Origin: Chitinophagales bacterium | Lineage (GTDB): Bacteria > Bacteroidota > Bacteroidia > Chitinophagales > Chitinophagaceae | Assembly (NCBI GenBank): GCA_015655125.1 | Contig: JAATFP010000021.1 | Coordinates: 62,001-126,000, forward strand | Direction: 5' to 3' | Length of the DNA: 64,000 bases | Shown: positions 33,137 through 41,805 of the stretch, piece by piece | Numbering within the stretch: the stretch's first letter is position 1 | Layout: each line of letters begins with the position of its first letter | Notes under the pieces: model-generated | Seen by the model: the letters and a program-made list of their open reading frames with translations, nothing else | What the model was told of the DNA's origin: nothing | Database searches by the model: none | Position numbers and translations under genes: made by a program

Positions 33137-34561
33137 ATGCACTTCGGGATAACAAATGCAAAAATCGTTGGGTTCATCACTACTTTTTTCCTGCTTGTGC
33201 TTTCTTATATTTTGCTGTTTTACAATACGCAAAAGCTTGTCAACCAGTCGGAGTACGTGGACCATACCAACCGTGTTATCACTAACCTTGAATATCTCCA
33301 GTCGGAAAACAAAGAAATCGAATATAATTATCGTGGCTACATTGCAGTAAGAAATGAGGATTTCCGCAGCAGATTTTATACGTCCGTAAAACGAACTGAT
33401 TCACTGTTTGACCTGCTCAGAAAGCTGCTCAACGATAAAGTATCGGGTATCGAAACCAACCCCGTACAATACAAGCGGCTGGACACGATCAAGGCGGTGC
33501 TGGATGAGAAGGTAAAGTCGTTTACCAGCGGCCTTGAATTATATGCCTTGGTGAAAGATCCTGCAAAATATAAAGATTCTTTATCTACGGTTAATTATAC
33601 CGGCAAATTGGGTACATTCCGCCGGCAGGTAAAACTGATGCAATACTTTGAAAGCGGCTTGTTGGCTGCGCGATCGGAGAAGGCAAATAATTTTTCAAGC
33701 TCCATCAAGGTGATCAATTCCGTTTCACTGGTGATAGCTTTTTTGCTTGCGATCTCATCGTTCTTAACTTATCGACGAGAAAATAAGGCGCGTGAAGAAG
33801 CCGATGAGAAATCGGAACTATATAAAGAAGAGCTGGAAACGCGTGTAAAAGAACTGGCGGAAGCAAATAAGGAGATCCGCGAATTGCGTAACATAGAAAA
33901 GTTTGCATCTACTGGCCGGATTGCGCGAACGATCGCTCATGAAGTGCGCAACCCGCTTACAAATATTAATCTTGCGGCAGAGCAGTTAAAAGAATCGCTG
34001 CCGGAGAACGACGACAATAACATGTTGCTCGATATGGTGAAAAGGAATAGCCTTCGCATCAACCAACTGATATCAAACTTGCTGAATGCCACTAAATTTT
34101 CCGAACTCACTTTTGAGAAGGTTTCGGTGAATGAAGTTATTGACCATGCCCTGGAATTTGCCAATGACCGCATCAATCTGAAACATATCAAAGTTGAAAA
34201 ACACTACGAGACCGGTGCCTGTAAGATAGCTGTTGATGAAGAAAAAATCAAGATCGCTTTCCTGAATATCATTGTAAACGCTGTAGAGGCAATGGAAGCG
34301 GATAAAGGCATTTTGCGGATAACAACAGAAGCGCTCAATAAAAAATGCCGTATAACTTTTGAGGACAATGGGATAGGAATGAATGAAGAGACGGTGACTA
34401 AGCTATTTGAGCCATTCTTTACAAATAAGGATAATGGAAACGGGCTGGGACTAACAAATACTCAGAATATTATTTTAAATCACAAGGGAAGAATTGAAGT
34501 GGACAGCGAGGAAGGGAAAGGAACAAAATTTATTATTCTTCTTGATACAGAGGAAAGTTAG
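33137..34561 (+). CDS. CHASE3-domain sensor histidine kinase
   Basis: 474 residues. Membrane helices at about 10-28 and 193-211 frame a periplasmic CHASE3 sensor domain (TNRVITNLEYLQSEN...YRGYIAVRNEDFRSRF). A coiled coil leads to the kinase core: H-box TIAHEVRNPLTNINLAA with His268, N-box IIVNAVEAM, and the ATP lid FEDNGIGMNEETV followed by NGNGLGLTNTQNII. It autophosphorylates on His268 and passes the phosphate to a receiver. The ligand is unknown. Candidate partners are the lone receiver at 34558 (opposite strand) and the NtrC-type regulator at 36369. It overlaps the former tail-to-tail by 4 bp. Confidence 0.92.
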   Translation: MHFGITNAKIVGFITTFFLLVLSYILLFYNTQKLVNQSEYVDHTNRVITNLEYLQSENKEIEYNYRGYIAVRNEDFRSRFYTSVKRTDSLFDLLRKLLNDKVSGIETNPVQYKRLDTIKAVLDEKVKSFTSGLELYALVKDPAKYKDSLSTVNYTGKLGTFRRQVKLMQYFESGLLAARSEKANNFSSSIKVINSVSLVIAFLLAISSFLTYRRENKAREEADEKSELYKEELETRVKELAEANKEIRELRNIEKFASTGRIARTIAHEVRNPLTNINLAAEQLKESLPENDDNNMLLDMVKRNSLRINQLISNLLNATKFSELTFEKVSVNEVIDHALEFANDRINLKHIKVEKHYETGACKIAVDEEKIKIAFLNIIVNAVEAMEADKGILRITTEALNKKCRITFEDNGIGMNEETVTKLFEPFFTNKDNGNGLGLTNTQNIILNHKGRIEVDSEEGKGTKFIILLDTEES

Positions 34562-34944
34562 TTCGTGAGCTCCTCAACCGTTTTATAAATGATATCCCTT
34601 GAAAACGGTTTACCGATAAAATAATCGGCTCCAAATCCAAGAGCTTTATTTCGGTCGGCAGTGGTATCGTGGGCCGTTATCATTACTATTTTTGCTGCCG
34701 GATAATTTCTTTTGATATATTCGATATAATTCATTCCCAGGCCGTCGGGTAGATGATTATCGAGAAATACGATCTCCGGGTTTTCTTCCTGTAACGCTTT
34801 AGTGGCATCCGATAAAGTGTTAACATAAGCCGTCTCTAAATTCTTCTGTTTGAGTAACGTACTTAGCAAGTAACATATATCAGTTTCGTCGTCAATTATT
34901 AAGACTTTCAAATTTTCAGCGTTTAATGAACTCCGTAATAGCAT
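34558..34944 (-). CDS. Single-domain response regulator
   Basis: 128 residues, one receiver domain and no output domain. The acidic pocket is intact (IIDDE, D19 region), the phospho-acceptor is D62 in VFLDNHLPDG, and the switch residues T (VMITAHD) and K112 (FIGKPFSRD) are present. Such proteins act as phosphate relays or bind targets directly. It converges on the histidine kinase with a 4-bp overlap. Codons 1-10 (MLLRSSLNAE) precede the fold. Confidence 0.88.
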   Translation of the reverse strand: MLLRSSLNAENLKVLIIDDETDICYLLSTLLKQKNLETAYVNTLSDATKALQEENPEIVFLDNHLPDGLGMNYIEYIKRNYPAAKIVMITAHDTTADRNKALGFGADYFIGKPFSRDIIYKTVEELTN

Positions 34945-35267
34945 GATTGATTCTTTTTCACTAATTTATGCCCGCAATTCCTTTGCCAATAGTAGTTGAC
35001 AAACATCAAGTAAAAAAGAGCACAATGAAATGCCCATACCTTTATAAAGTTAAAATATTTTAAATCAAGTGTTTAAGTGTCTTTTACAAATATTATAAAA
35101 AACTCAGACAATCTGATAATTTTTTCTGAATGTTCGGTTTGTTTTATAGCTTCTTTACTTTCCCTGGTATTTGTCATGAGAAAATATTCCCTTCGGGAAC
35201 AAAATGGGAGCAGTGAGGAATTTGTTACATGGTACGATTATGGCAATTGCCCAGTTATCAAATAGAT
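34945..35267. other. 323-bp region between the receiver and YihY genes
   Basis: AT-rich, divergent promoters expected here. A 62-codon frame (35077-35265) exists, but its composition and GTG start do not convince, and it runs into the YihY start region. No repeat or structured RNA seen. Confidence 0.4.
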
Positions 35268-36191
35268 ATGAAAAATAAATTGCTTTTTTTCTTTCGGTTT
35301 AATAAGCAGGTGATCACTGAATTCATAGGTGACAATGTTTTAAAATATAGCGCATCTCTCGCCTATTATACCATTCTTTCGCTTGCGCCATTGTTGGTGA
35401 TCGTGCTGTTTTTGTGCGGGAGTATCTTCGGAAAAGAAGCAATCAGCGGACAGTTATATGGTGAGATCAACGATATGGTAGGGAGCGCAGCTGCATTGGA
35501 GATTCAAAGCGCAATCGCCAAAATACACCTGAGCAGCGACAATGCTTTTGCTTCAACAATAGGGGTGATCATACTTGTAGTAGGTGCCACGGGTATCTTC
35601 GGCGAAATGCAGGATTCGCTGAACAAGATATGGGGATTGCGGACGAAGACCCGCAAAGTGTGGTGGAAACTGCTGATAGACCGGCTCATTTCATTTTCAC
35701 TTATTTTGAGTCTTGGCTTCGTATTGATCGTATCATTGGCACTGAATGCTGTAGTGGCGGCTTTAAGTTCGAAAATCAGCAACATGTTTGCCGGAACTGG
35801 TGAAACGTTGTTGCTTGTAATGGATAATATCATTTCGATTTGTATTACCACCACATTGTTTGGCACTATTTTTAAAGTATTACCGGATGCCAAAATAAAA
35901 TGGAAGGATGTAATGATAGGCGCATTTATTACTTCTTTATTATTTATGTTGGGTAAATACGGAATAGGATTATACCTTGGTAAAAGCAAACTCGCCAGTA
36001 TTTATGGAGCCGCGGGCTCAGTAATGATCATCATGATCTGGGTGTATTACAGTTCGGCCATCCTGTATCTTGGCGCAGTTTTTACAAAAGTATATGCTAC
36101 AAATTTTGGCGGAAAGATTTACCCGAACGATTATTCGGTATGGATCAAAACGGAAGAAATACCTGTTCCTGCGGTGACGTTGAAAGAATGA
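35268..36191 (+). CDS. YihY/BrkB family membrane protein
   Basis: 307 residues from the ATG at 35268; an upstream start would add 13 atypical residues. About six transmembrane helices, with the family signature KYSASLAYYTILSLAPLLVI early and GVIILVVGATGIFGEMQDSLNKIW later; the end IWVYYSSAILYLGAVFTKVYA is typical. Once thought to be RNase BN, the family is now treated as an inner-membrane protein of unclear, possibly transport, function. It sits inside the signalling island, but nothing ties it functionally to the kinase. Confidence 0.87.
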   Translation: MKNKLLFFFRFNKQVITEFIGDNVLKYSASLAYYTILSLAPLLVIVLFLCGSIFGKEAISGQLYGEINDMVGSAAALEIQSAIAKIHLSSDNAFASTIGVIILVVGATGIFGEMQDSLNKIWGLRTKTRKVWWKLLIDRLISFSLILSLGFVLIVSLALNAVVAALSSKISNMFAGTGETLLLVMDNIISICITTTLFGTIFKVLPDAKIKWKDVMIGAFITSLLFMLGKYGIGLYLGKSKLASIYGAAGSVMIIMIWVYYSSAILYLGAVFTKVYATNFGGKIYPNDYSVWIKTEEIPVPAVTLKE

Positions 36192-36200
36192 TGTGTATGC

Positions 36201-36262
36201 CTGTCAGCCTGAGCTTGTTGGAAGGGCTTTGATACCCGACATCAACAAGCCCGGGCTGACAG
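36201..36262. repeat. Palindromic element, copy 2
   Basis: Arms CTGTCAGCCTGAGCTTGTTG (36201-36220) and its inverse at 36243-36262 match at 18 of 20 positions, with a 22-nt loop. Same family as 32533 and 50750. Located 10 bp after the YihY stop codon. Confidence 0.8.
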
Positions 36263-36342
36263 AATCCGTAATTATGTCGTTGCCAATCCGGCATGCTAGG
36301 GATTATGTAAAATAGCATTTACTGGCTCCCGATTGGTTATAT

Positions 36343-36350
36343 TATCTTTG
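36343..36350 (+). promoter_or_regulatory. Putative -7 element of the NtrC-type gene
   Basis: TATCTTTG, 18 nt before the ATG at 36369. A TTTA-like -33 lies about 21 nt upstream, so the match is partial. Confidence 0.55.
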
Positions 36351-36368
36351 TAACAAATAAACGAACGA

Positions 36369-37811
36369 ATGAATAAAAAGGTGCTTATAATTGACGACGA
36401 CCTGGATATGTGTACATTGCTCGGAAGATTTCTTACCCGCAAAGGTTACGAAGTAGATATGGCACATTCTGCCGGCAAAGGACTCCTGAAATTCAGAGAG
36501 GGATACTTCGATATCGTTTTATGCGATTTCCGCCTGGGCGATAAAGACGGAAAAGATGTTTTGACAGAGATCAAAGCCGAATCACCCGAAACGATCGTCC
36601 TTATCATCACCGGGTATTCCGATATCAAGGTTGCTGTGGACGTGATCAAATTGGGTGCATATGATTATATCACCAAACCATTGGTGCCCGATGAAGTATT
36701 GAAGGTGTTAAACGATGCCGTTAACAATCCTTCAGAAAGGGTTTCAACCGGAAGTGCAGCTGCAAAACCTGCAGTTGCAAAAACAGGCGGTAAATCGGGG
36801 TATACGAACCAGGAATTCCTGGTGGGCGAAGCGCCGACGACAAAAGATCTTTACAAACAGATAGAAATAGTAGCACCTACTAATTACAGCATTATCCTTT
36901 ATGGTGAAAGCGGAACAGGTAAGGAAGTGATCGCCAAAACGATCCATGATATGAGTGACCGCAAAGACAAACCATTCATTGCGATGGATTGCGGAACACT
37001 CTCCAAGGAATTATCCGGAAGTGAATTGTTTGGCCACGTTAAAGGTGCTTTCACCGGTGCATTGACCGACAAAGAAGGCCATTTCGAACTTGCAAATGGC
37101 GGCACTTTATTTTTGGATGAAGTAGCCAATCTTTCCTACGATATCCAGGCTTCTCTGCTGCGTGTTATCCAGGAAAGAAAATTCAAGCGCGTGGGCGGTA
37201 ATAAAGAAATGCCCGTTGATGTGCGCATCGTAGTGGCTTCCAACGAAAACCTGCAGGATGCTTACCGCAAAGGCAAGTTCCGTGAAGATCTTTATCATCG
37301 CTTCAACGAGTTTTCCATCAACCTTCCGCCGCTGCGGGAAAGAAAAAAAGATATTCCGCTATTTGCGAACTTCTTTCTTCAAAAAGCAAAAGCTGAATTG
37401 GGAAGGGATATAGAAGGGTTTAGTCCGGAAGTAATGCAGATGTTTGTCAATTATCCATGGCCGGGGAATTTGCGGGAATTCCGTAATGTGGTTCGCAGAT
37501 CGGTTTTACTTACACAGGAAGGACTTGTTTCGGCTACAACATTGCCGTGGGAAATTACCAATCCAAGTTCTTCGCCGCTTGCAACCAATACTGCAGTAGA
37601 ATCAAAATCGCGTTCAGCCTCGGAAGAAGAACCTGTTGCCACCAAAAAAGATTATGATCTTAAAGATGCGGCATCCAAAGCAGAATACGAAGCGATCATG
37701 AATGTGCTGAAGGAAGTAAACTATAACAAAACAAAAGCGGCCGAAATTTTAAAAATCGACCGCAAAACATTGTATAATAAAATTAAAAGCTACGAAGAAT
37801 CGAATAACTAA
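36369..37811 (+). CDS. NtrC-family sigma-54-dependent response regulator
   Basis: 480 residues in the order receiver, AAA+ ATPase, Fis-type helix-turn-helix. Receiver: D53 in IVLCDFRLGDKDG, T81, K103. AAA+: Walker A GESGTGKE (179-186), the sigma-54 contact loop GAFTGA (226-231), Walker B GGTLFLDEV (244-252). The C-terminal NKTKAAEILKIDRKTLYNKI binds enhancer DNA. An intact GAFTGA loop means it should activate RpoN promoters once phosphorylated, probably by the kinase at 33137. A serine/alanine/lysine-rich linker (about 120-145) joins the receiver and ATPase. Nearby, a partial sigma-54 motif appears at 38503. Confidence 0.94.
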   Translation: MNKKVLIIDDDLDMCTLLGRFLTRKGYEVDMAHSAGKGLLKFREGYFDIVLCDFRLGDKDGKDVLTEIKAESPETIVLIITGYSDIKVAVDVIKLGAYDYITKPLVPDEVLKVLNDAVNNPSERVSTGSAAAKPAVAKTGGKSGYTNQEFLVGEAPTTKDLYKQIEIVAPTNYSIILYGESGTGKEVIAKTIHDMSDRKDKPFIAMDCGTLSKELSGSELFGHVKGAFTGALTDKEGHFELANGGTLFLDEVANLSYDIQASLLRVIQERKFKRVGGNKEMPVDVRIVVASNENLQDAYRKGKFREDLYHRFNEFSINLPPLRERKKDIPLFANFFLQKAKAELGRDIEGFSPEVMQMFVNYPWPGNLREFRNVVRRSVLLTQEGLVSATTLPWEITNPSSSPLATNTAVESKSRSASEEEPVATKKDYDLKDAASKAEYEAIMNVLKEVNYNKTKAAEILKIDRKTLYNKIKSYEESNN

Positions 37812-37813
37812 TC

Positions 37814-38302
37814 CTATTCAAAATCTGCAAACAACGGGAGTACTTTGGTAATGTGTTGAATCAACGAAGGATCGATATTATTGAGTACAACTTCACTATG
37901 GTTTAAGACTTCCCATTCGTCTTGCTGCAGCTCTGCCAATGTATACATATACTTTTTGTTAACGTTGTAAATTTCAAACATTTTTAAATTTCCATGAAGG
38001 AAACAAAAAAAGCCAAATGAAACCGGTTTGTCATTTACGATGAGTTTGTGCCAGTTCAGCAATTTAGGAACGTGAATTGGCCTAAAATTCAAGCGCTTCA
38101 CCTGGTTGCCGATTTGCCTCGCCAGATTGGTAAAACCCAGGTCCTCTTCTACCCACTGTCCTGTTTCAACGTCGGTAAAAAATATATTACTATAACCATT
38201 TTCAAGCGTCACTTTATACATCTGGTGATGCCTGGATTGAATCTCAGTAATGAGTATTGCGGCTTCTTGTCCGTCTAAGCTGATGTGTAAGATTTCATTC
38301 AT
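37814..38302 (-). CDS. Hypothetical protein of unknown family
   Basis: 162 residues, soluble, no signal. Mixed alpha/beta with aromatic patches (SFGFFCFLHGNLKMFEIYNV, WEVLNHSEVVLNN). I do not recognise a family; sequences with this feel occur mainly in Chitinophagaceae. It converges on the NtrC-type gene with 2 bp between stops. Regulatory relation unknown. Confidence 0.65.
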   Translation of the reverse strand: MNEILHISLDGQEAAILITEIQSRHHQMYKVTLENGYSNIFFTDVETGQWVEEDLGFTNLARQIGNQVKRLNFRPIHVPKLLNWHKLIVNDKPVSFGFFCFLHGNLKMFEIYNVNKKYMYTLAELQQDEWEVLNHSEVVLNNIDPSLIQHITKVLPLFADFE

Positions 38303-38559
38303 AACTATTCATTATATATTTCGCTGATACATAAAACTTGCCAATAATTGACACGAAATCTTTGGGGGCGGAGAAAATATTGCCATTTATTCTCAGAAAA
38401 CACAAAATGCAACAAAAAGGGGATAAATCCAACCTTATTGTCAGTAATTATACAATGTTCGCCACATAACCCATAGGGGGTATTTTTAAAAATGCGGCAA
38501 AGTTGGCACAATAAATGAATAACTCTTCTCGGTTTTTCATAGGATATTGGATTTAAAAC

Positions 38560-38591
38560 GGGACCTTATATTTATTCGGTCCCCATTTTTT
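38560..38591 (+). terminator. Hairpin with T-run, possible terminator
   Basis: A 6-bp stem GGGACC/GGTCCC with a 12-nt loop, then CATTTTTT. Weak alone, but it lies 30 nt before a stronger terminator in the same orientation. Confidence 0.45.
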
Positions 38592-38618
38592 AAGCATCAT
38601 TTGAGCTCAATTATATAG

Positions 38619-38648
38619 GTCCTGCCTTTGGCAGGACTTTTTGTTTTT
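38619..38648 (+). terminator. Strong Rho-independent terminator
   Basis: GTCCTGCC-TTT-GGCAGGAC followed by TTTTTGTTTTT: a perfect 8-bp GC-rich stem with a 3-nt loop. No annotated plus-strand gene ends here; it must end an unannotated transcript or read-through from 37811. Confidence 0.8.
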
Positions 38649-38680
38649 CGCGGATTTCGTGACTTTGACATGTTGAGTTT

Positions 38681-38791
38681 ATGAAAGATCTAATGCTGAA
38701 ACCTGGAGATATAGTCGTTGCAAAAATCTATTCAAAACGGGGTCAGAATTCCAAGCAAAAATCTGTACCAATCTGTGCAATCTGTAGCTAA
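38681..38791 (+). CDS. Possible 36-aa peptide, may be spurious
   Basis: A 36-codon frame starting MKDLMLKPGDIVVAKIYSKR; its C-terminal half is read through the AATCTGTG repeat (ending SVPICAICS) and its TAA coincides with the promoter of the M16 gene. The first half looks protein-like, the second half does not. It may be the stub of a gene truncated by repeat insertion. Confidence 0.2.
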   Translation: MKDLMLKPGDIVVAKIYSKRGQNSKQKSVPICAICS

Positions 38792-38796
38792 CTTTG
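38752..38796 (+). promoter_or_regulatory. Repeat-embedded promoter of the M16 peptidase pair
   Basis: The unit AATCTGTACC, AATCTGTGC, AATCTGTAGC is followed by TAACTTTG (38789-38796), a perfect -7 element, then CGGG and the ATG at 38801. Spacing of 4 nt is identical to that at the IMPase gene, implying a leaderless or nearly leaderless mRNA. Confidence 0.6.
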
Positions 38797-38800
38797 CGGG

Positions 38801-40039
38801 ATGATCAGATTTGAAAAATTTACACTCGATAACGGCCTGCGGGTGCTGGTACATGAAGATAAAAGCACACCGATGGCCGTGGTAAATGTTATGTACGATG
38901 TGGGTGCAAGAGATGAAGAGCCATCAAAGACAGGCTTTGCGCATTTATTTGAACACCTCATGTTTGGAGGAAGCATCAACATTCCTTCTTATGACGAACC
39001 GTTGCAGACTGCCGGGGGCGAAAACAATGCGTATACCACCAACGATCTTACCAACTATTATTGCCAGTTGCCGGCCGAAAACATCGAAACCGCTTTCTGG
39101 CTGGAAAGTGACCGCATGTTAAGCCTTGCTTTCAGCAAAAAAAGTCTGGAAGTGCAGCGTAAGGTTGTTTCTGAAGAATTTAAGGAACATTACATCAACA
39201 AACCTTATGGCGATGTGTGGCACAAATTGCGGGAAGTTGTTTATACCACGCATCCCTATCGCTGGATGACGATTGGTAAAGAACTGAAGCATATTGAAGA
39301 TGCGACATTGGACGATGTAAAAGCATTTTTTCATAAACATTATACCCCGTCCAACGCGATATTGGTTGTGGCCGGAAATGTAGATATGCCACAAGTTAAA
39401 GCCTTGGCAGAAAAATGGTTCGGCCCGATTGCCGCAGGCAAAAAATACCAGCGGAATATTCCGCAGGAACCGCCTCAAACCGAACCACGATTCCTGGAAG
39501 TGAAGGCAAATGTTCCGTTGGACGCATTGTATAAATGCTGGCATATTTATCCGCGTACGGATGATCGCTATTACACGGCTGATCTGCTGTCGGATATTCT
39601 GAGCGGCGGTGGCTCATCGCGACTTTACCAAAGCCTGGTGAAGGAACAAAAACTCTTCAGTAATATCGAGTGCCATCACACCGGAAGCATAGATGCGGGG
39701 TTGATGGTGATAGAAGGAAAACTCGTAAAAGGCGTGGATCTGAAAGCCGCAGATGATGCGGTTTTGAAAGAGCTTAAAGCAATTAGGGAAGAAGGAATTT
39801 CTGCACCAGAACTTGAAAAAGTGAAGAACAAAACGGAAAGCGCCATGGCATTCGAAGATATGTCGGTAATGAATCGCGCACAGAGCATTGCCAATTACGA
39901 ACTGCTCGGCGATGCGGACCTTATCAACAGCGAACTTGCAAAATACCGTGCCGTAACTGCTGATGAGATCCTTAAACAAAGCCGGATCATTTTCGATGAA
40001 AATAATTGCACCACAATGTATTACCGCTCGGAAAATTAA
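38801..40039 (+). CDS. M16 zinc metallopeptidase, catalytic subunit
   Basis: 412 residues. The inverted zinc motif HLFEH lies at 48-52 (GFAHLFEHLMFGG), with the downstream glutamate in VSEEFKEHYINKPYG. These are the active-site residues of the pitrilysin/processing peptidase family. The rest shows the duplicated alpha/beta halves. No signal peptide is evident. The next gene is a relative lacking the zinc motif, so the two likely form a heterodimer in which one chain is catalytic. Substrates are probably peptides. Confidence 0.92.
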   Translation: MIRFEKFTLDNGLRVLVHEDKSTPMAVVNVMYDVGARDEEPSKTGFAHLFEHLMFGGSINIPSYDEPLQTAGGENNAYTTNDLTNYYCQLPAENIETAFWLESDRMLSLAFSKKSLEVQRKVVSEEFKEHYINKPYGDVWHKLREVVYTTHPYRWMTIGKELKHIEDATLDDVKAFFHKHYTPSNAILVVAGNVDMPQVKALAEKWFGPIAAGKKYQRNIPQEPPQTEPRFLEVKANVPLDALYKCWHIYPRTDDRYYTADLLSDILSGGGSSRLYQSLVKEQKLFSNIECHHTGSIDAGLMVIEGKLVKGVDLKAADDAVLKELKAIREEGISAPELEKVKNKTESAMAFEDMSVMNRAQSIANYELLGDADLINSELAKYRAVTADEILKQSRIIFDENNCTTMYYRSEN

Positions 40040-40086
40040 TCCCTGCAAATCAACGTTTAAAAATATTTGCTAAAGCAACAACATAG

Positions 40087-41367
40087 ATGATCAATCGAAC
40101 ACAACCGCCTGCCATAATCGACGCAGTGGATTTTAACCTCAGCCTCAAGCCATACGAACATTTTACTTTAGACAATGGCGTTCCGGTTTACATGATAAAT
40201 GCCGGCGCACAGGATGTCATTCAGATCGAATGGGTATTTTTTGCAGGAAATTGCTATGAACAAAAAAGCAGTGTGGCTGCAGCAACCAATTTTTTGTTGA
40301 AGAACGGAACGAGTAACCGTACCGCGTTTCAGATCAATGAAGATTTCGAATATTATGGCGCGTACAGTAACCGCAGCTGTTATAATGAAACTGCTGTTGT
40401 GACATTGCATACGCTCACAAAATACCTGGATAAATTGCTGCCCGTTGTAAACGACATGGTTTCCAATTCTATTTTTCCTGAACAGGAAATGGACATATTC
40501 AGGCAAAACAGCAAGCAACGTTTGAAAGTAAATTTACAGAAATGCGAATTTGTGGCGGGCCGAATGATTGATGCTTTCATCTATGGGGAAGAACATCCTT
40601 ACGGAAAATATACCAACGTGGATGACCTGGATGAATTAACATCTGATGACCTGAAAGCATTTTACAAAAAATACTACCAGGAAGGGCAATGCGCGATCTT
40701 TATTTCGGGAAAATTGCCTGCGGATATTCAACAATTGTTGAATACGCATTTTGGAAAACTGTCGATTACAAAGCCGTCGTTTTCTACAAAAAAAACCAAT
40801 GTTTTTCCTTCGCCGCAGAAAAAGTTCCGCATTGAAAACGATGTGAATTCGGTGCAGGGCGCCATTCGGATCGGGTCGGCATTTCCAAACAGGCACCATG
40901 CTGATTTTAAGAAAGCGGTTGTGCTGAACAATATCTTTGGTGGATTTTTCGGGTCAAGACTGATGAGCAATATCCGGGAAGAAAAAGGATATACTTATGG
41001 AATACATAGTTACTTTCAAAATCATATCCAGCAATCGGCCTGGATCATCAGTACAGAGGCCGGCAAAGATGTATGCGAAGCCACGATAACGGAAGTATAT
41101 AAAGAGATGCAATTGCTTCGCAAGAAATTGGTAGATGAAGAAGAATTGCTATTGGTGAAAAATTTCATGATCGGAAGTATTCTCGGTGATCTCGACGGGC
41201 CGTTTCAGATCATGGCAAAATGGAAAAATATCATCCTGAATGATCTGGATGGTAAGTATTTTTACGAAAGTGTAGATGCTATTAAAACCGTTACTGCGGA
41301 AGAACTACAGGCATTGGCGCAAAAATATTTACAGCCGGAAAACTTTTACGAACTGGTAGTATATTAG
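40087..41367 (+). CDS. M16 family protein, non-catalytic partner
   Basis: 426 residues, homologous in fold to the preceding peptidase but with the zinc motif lost: the position of HxxEH reads AAATNFLLKNGTSNRT. The C-terminal half keeps the family glycine/arginine motif (GGFFGSRLMSNIREEKGYTYG). In known bacterial M16B pairs, the partner chain closes the substrate chamber. It follows by 47 bp in the same transcript. Together they would make one processing peptidase. Confidence 0.9.
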   Translation: MINRTQPPAIIDAVDFNLSLKPYEHFTLDNGVPVYMINAGAQDVIQIEWVFFAGNCYEQKSSVAAATNFLLKNGTSNRTAFQINEDFEYYGAYSNRSCYNETAVVTLHTLTKYLDKLLPVVNDMVSNSIFPEQEMDIFRQNSKQRLKVNLQKCEFVAGRMIDAFIYGEEHPYGKYTNVDDLDELTSDDLKAFYKKYYQEGQCAIFISGKLPADIQQLLNTHFGKLSITKPSFSTKKTNVFPSPQKKFRIENDVNSVQGAIRIGSAFPNRHHADFKKAVVLNNIFGGFFGSRLMSNIREEKGYTYGIHSYFQNHIQQSAWIISTEAGKDVCEATITEVYKEMQLLRKKLVDEEELLLVKNFMIGSILGDLDGPFQIMAKWKNIILNDLDGKYFYESVDAIKTVTAEELQALAQKYLQPENFYELVVY

Positions 41368-41449
41368 TATTGGGTATACTGGTTATTGCGGGCGCAGCAG
41401 GGCAATTGCGGCCAACTGTGTTTATAATATAAAAATTAAAACCATCATT

Positions 41450-41791
41450 ATGAACTTTCTCATACGTCTTTTACTTACGGCTGCCGCAGCATATGGGCTT
41501 ACACATATTTTATCGGGCGTGCACATGGCGGATTTTCAATCTGCGTTGATCTTCGCACTTATTCTTGCTGCACTCAATGCCATCGTAAAACCTGTGTTTG
41601 TTTTTTTAACGATACCGGTTACTATTGTTACGCTCGGACTATTTCTTCTTGTGATCAACGCGGTGATTATCTTACTGGCAGATAAATTAACCTCCGGCGT
41701 ACAGGTAGACGGGTTTTGGTGGGCGCTGATATTTAGTGTAATCTTATCATTTGTAACCAGCATTTTGAATTCTTTGGTAGAAGACAAATAG
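41450..41791 (+). CDS. Phage holin family 4 / DUF360-like membrane protein
   Basis: 113 residues with four predicted membrane helices and the hydrophobic pattern LAALNAIVKPVFVFLTIPVT in the middle, which is typical of the Phage_holin_4_2 family. Despite the name these are chromosomal membrane proteins of unknown role. Converges on the von Willebrand A gene, leaving 14 bp. Confidence 0.8.
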   Translation: MNFLIRLLLTAAAAYGLTHILSGVHMADFQSALIFALILAALNAIVKPVFVFLTIPVTIVTLGLFLLVINAVIILLADKLTSGVQVDGFWWALIFSVILSFVTSILNSLVEDK

Positions 41792-41805
41792 GCACGTATC
41801 CGCAT

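Larger units (their letters stand above)
38303..38800. other. 498-bp gap with two terminator hairpins and a repeat
   Basis: Contains, from left: an A/T-rich stretch; a TTGGCAC motif at 38503; a 13-codon frame (38515-38556); hairpin GGGACC/GGTCCC at 38560-38583 followed by Ts; a strong terminator at 38619-38648; a possible 36-codon frame (38681-38791, MKDLMLKPGDIVVAKIYSKR...); and an AATCTGTG repeat with a promoter before the M16 gene. No plus-strand gene precedes the terminators, so a small non-coding RNA is possible. Confidence 0.5.

Noticed and set aside
35077-35265. 62-codon frame before the YihY gene
   Set aside because: Non-ATG start, no recognisable motif, and ends at the YihY start region; likely non-coding.
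38515-38556. 13-codon frame MNNSSRFFIGYWI followed by a hairpin
   Set aside because: Too short to support, no amino-acid-biosynthesis gene follows to make it a leader peptide.
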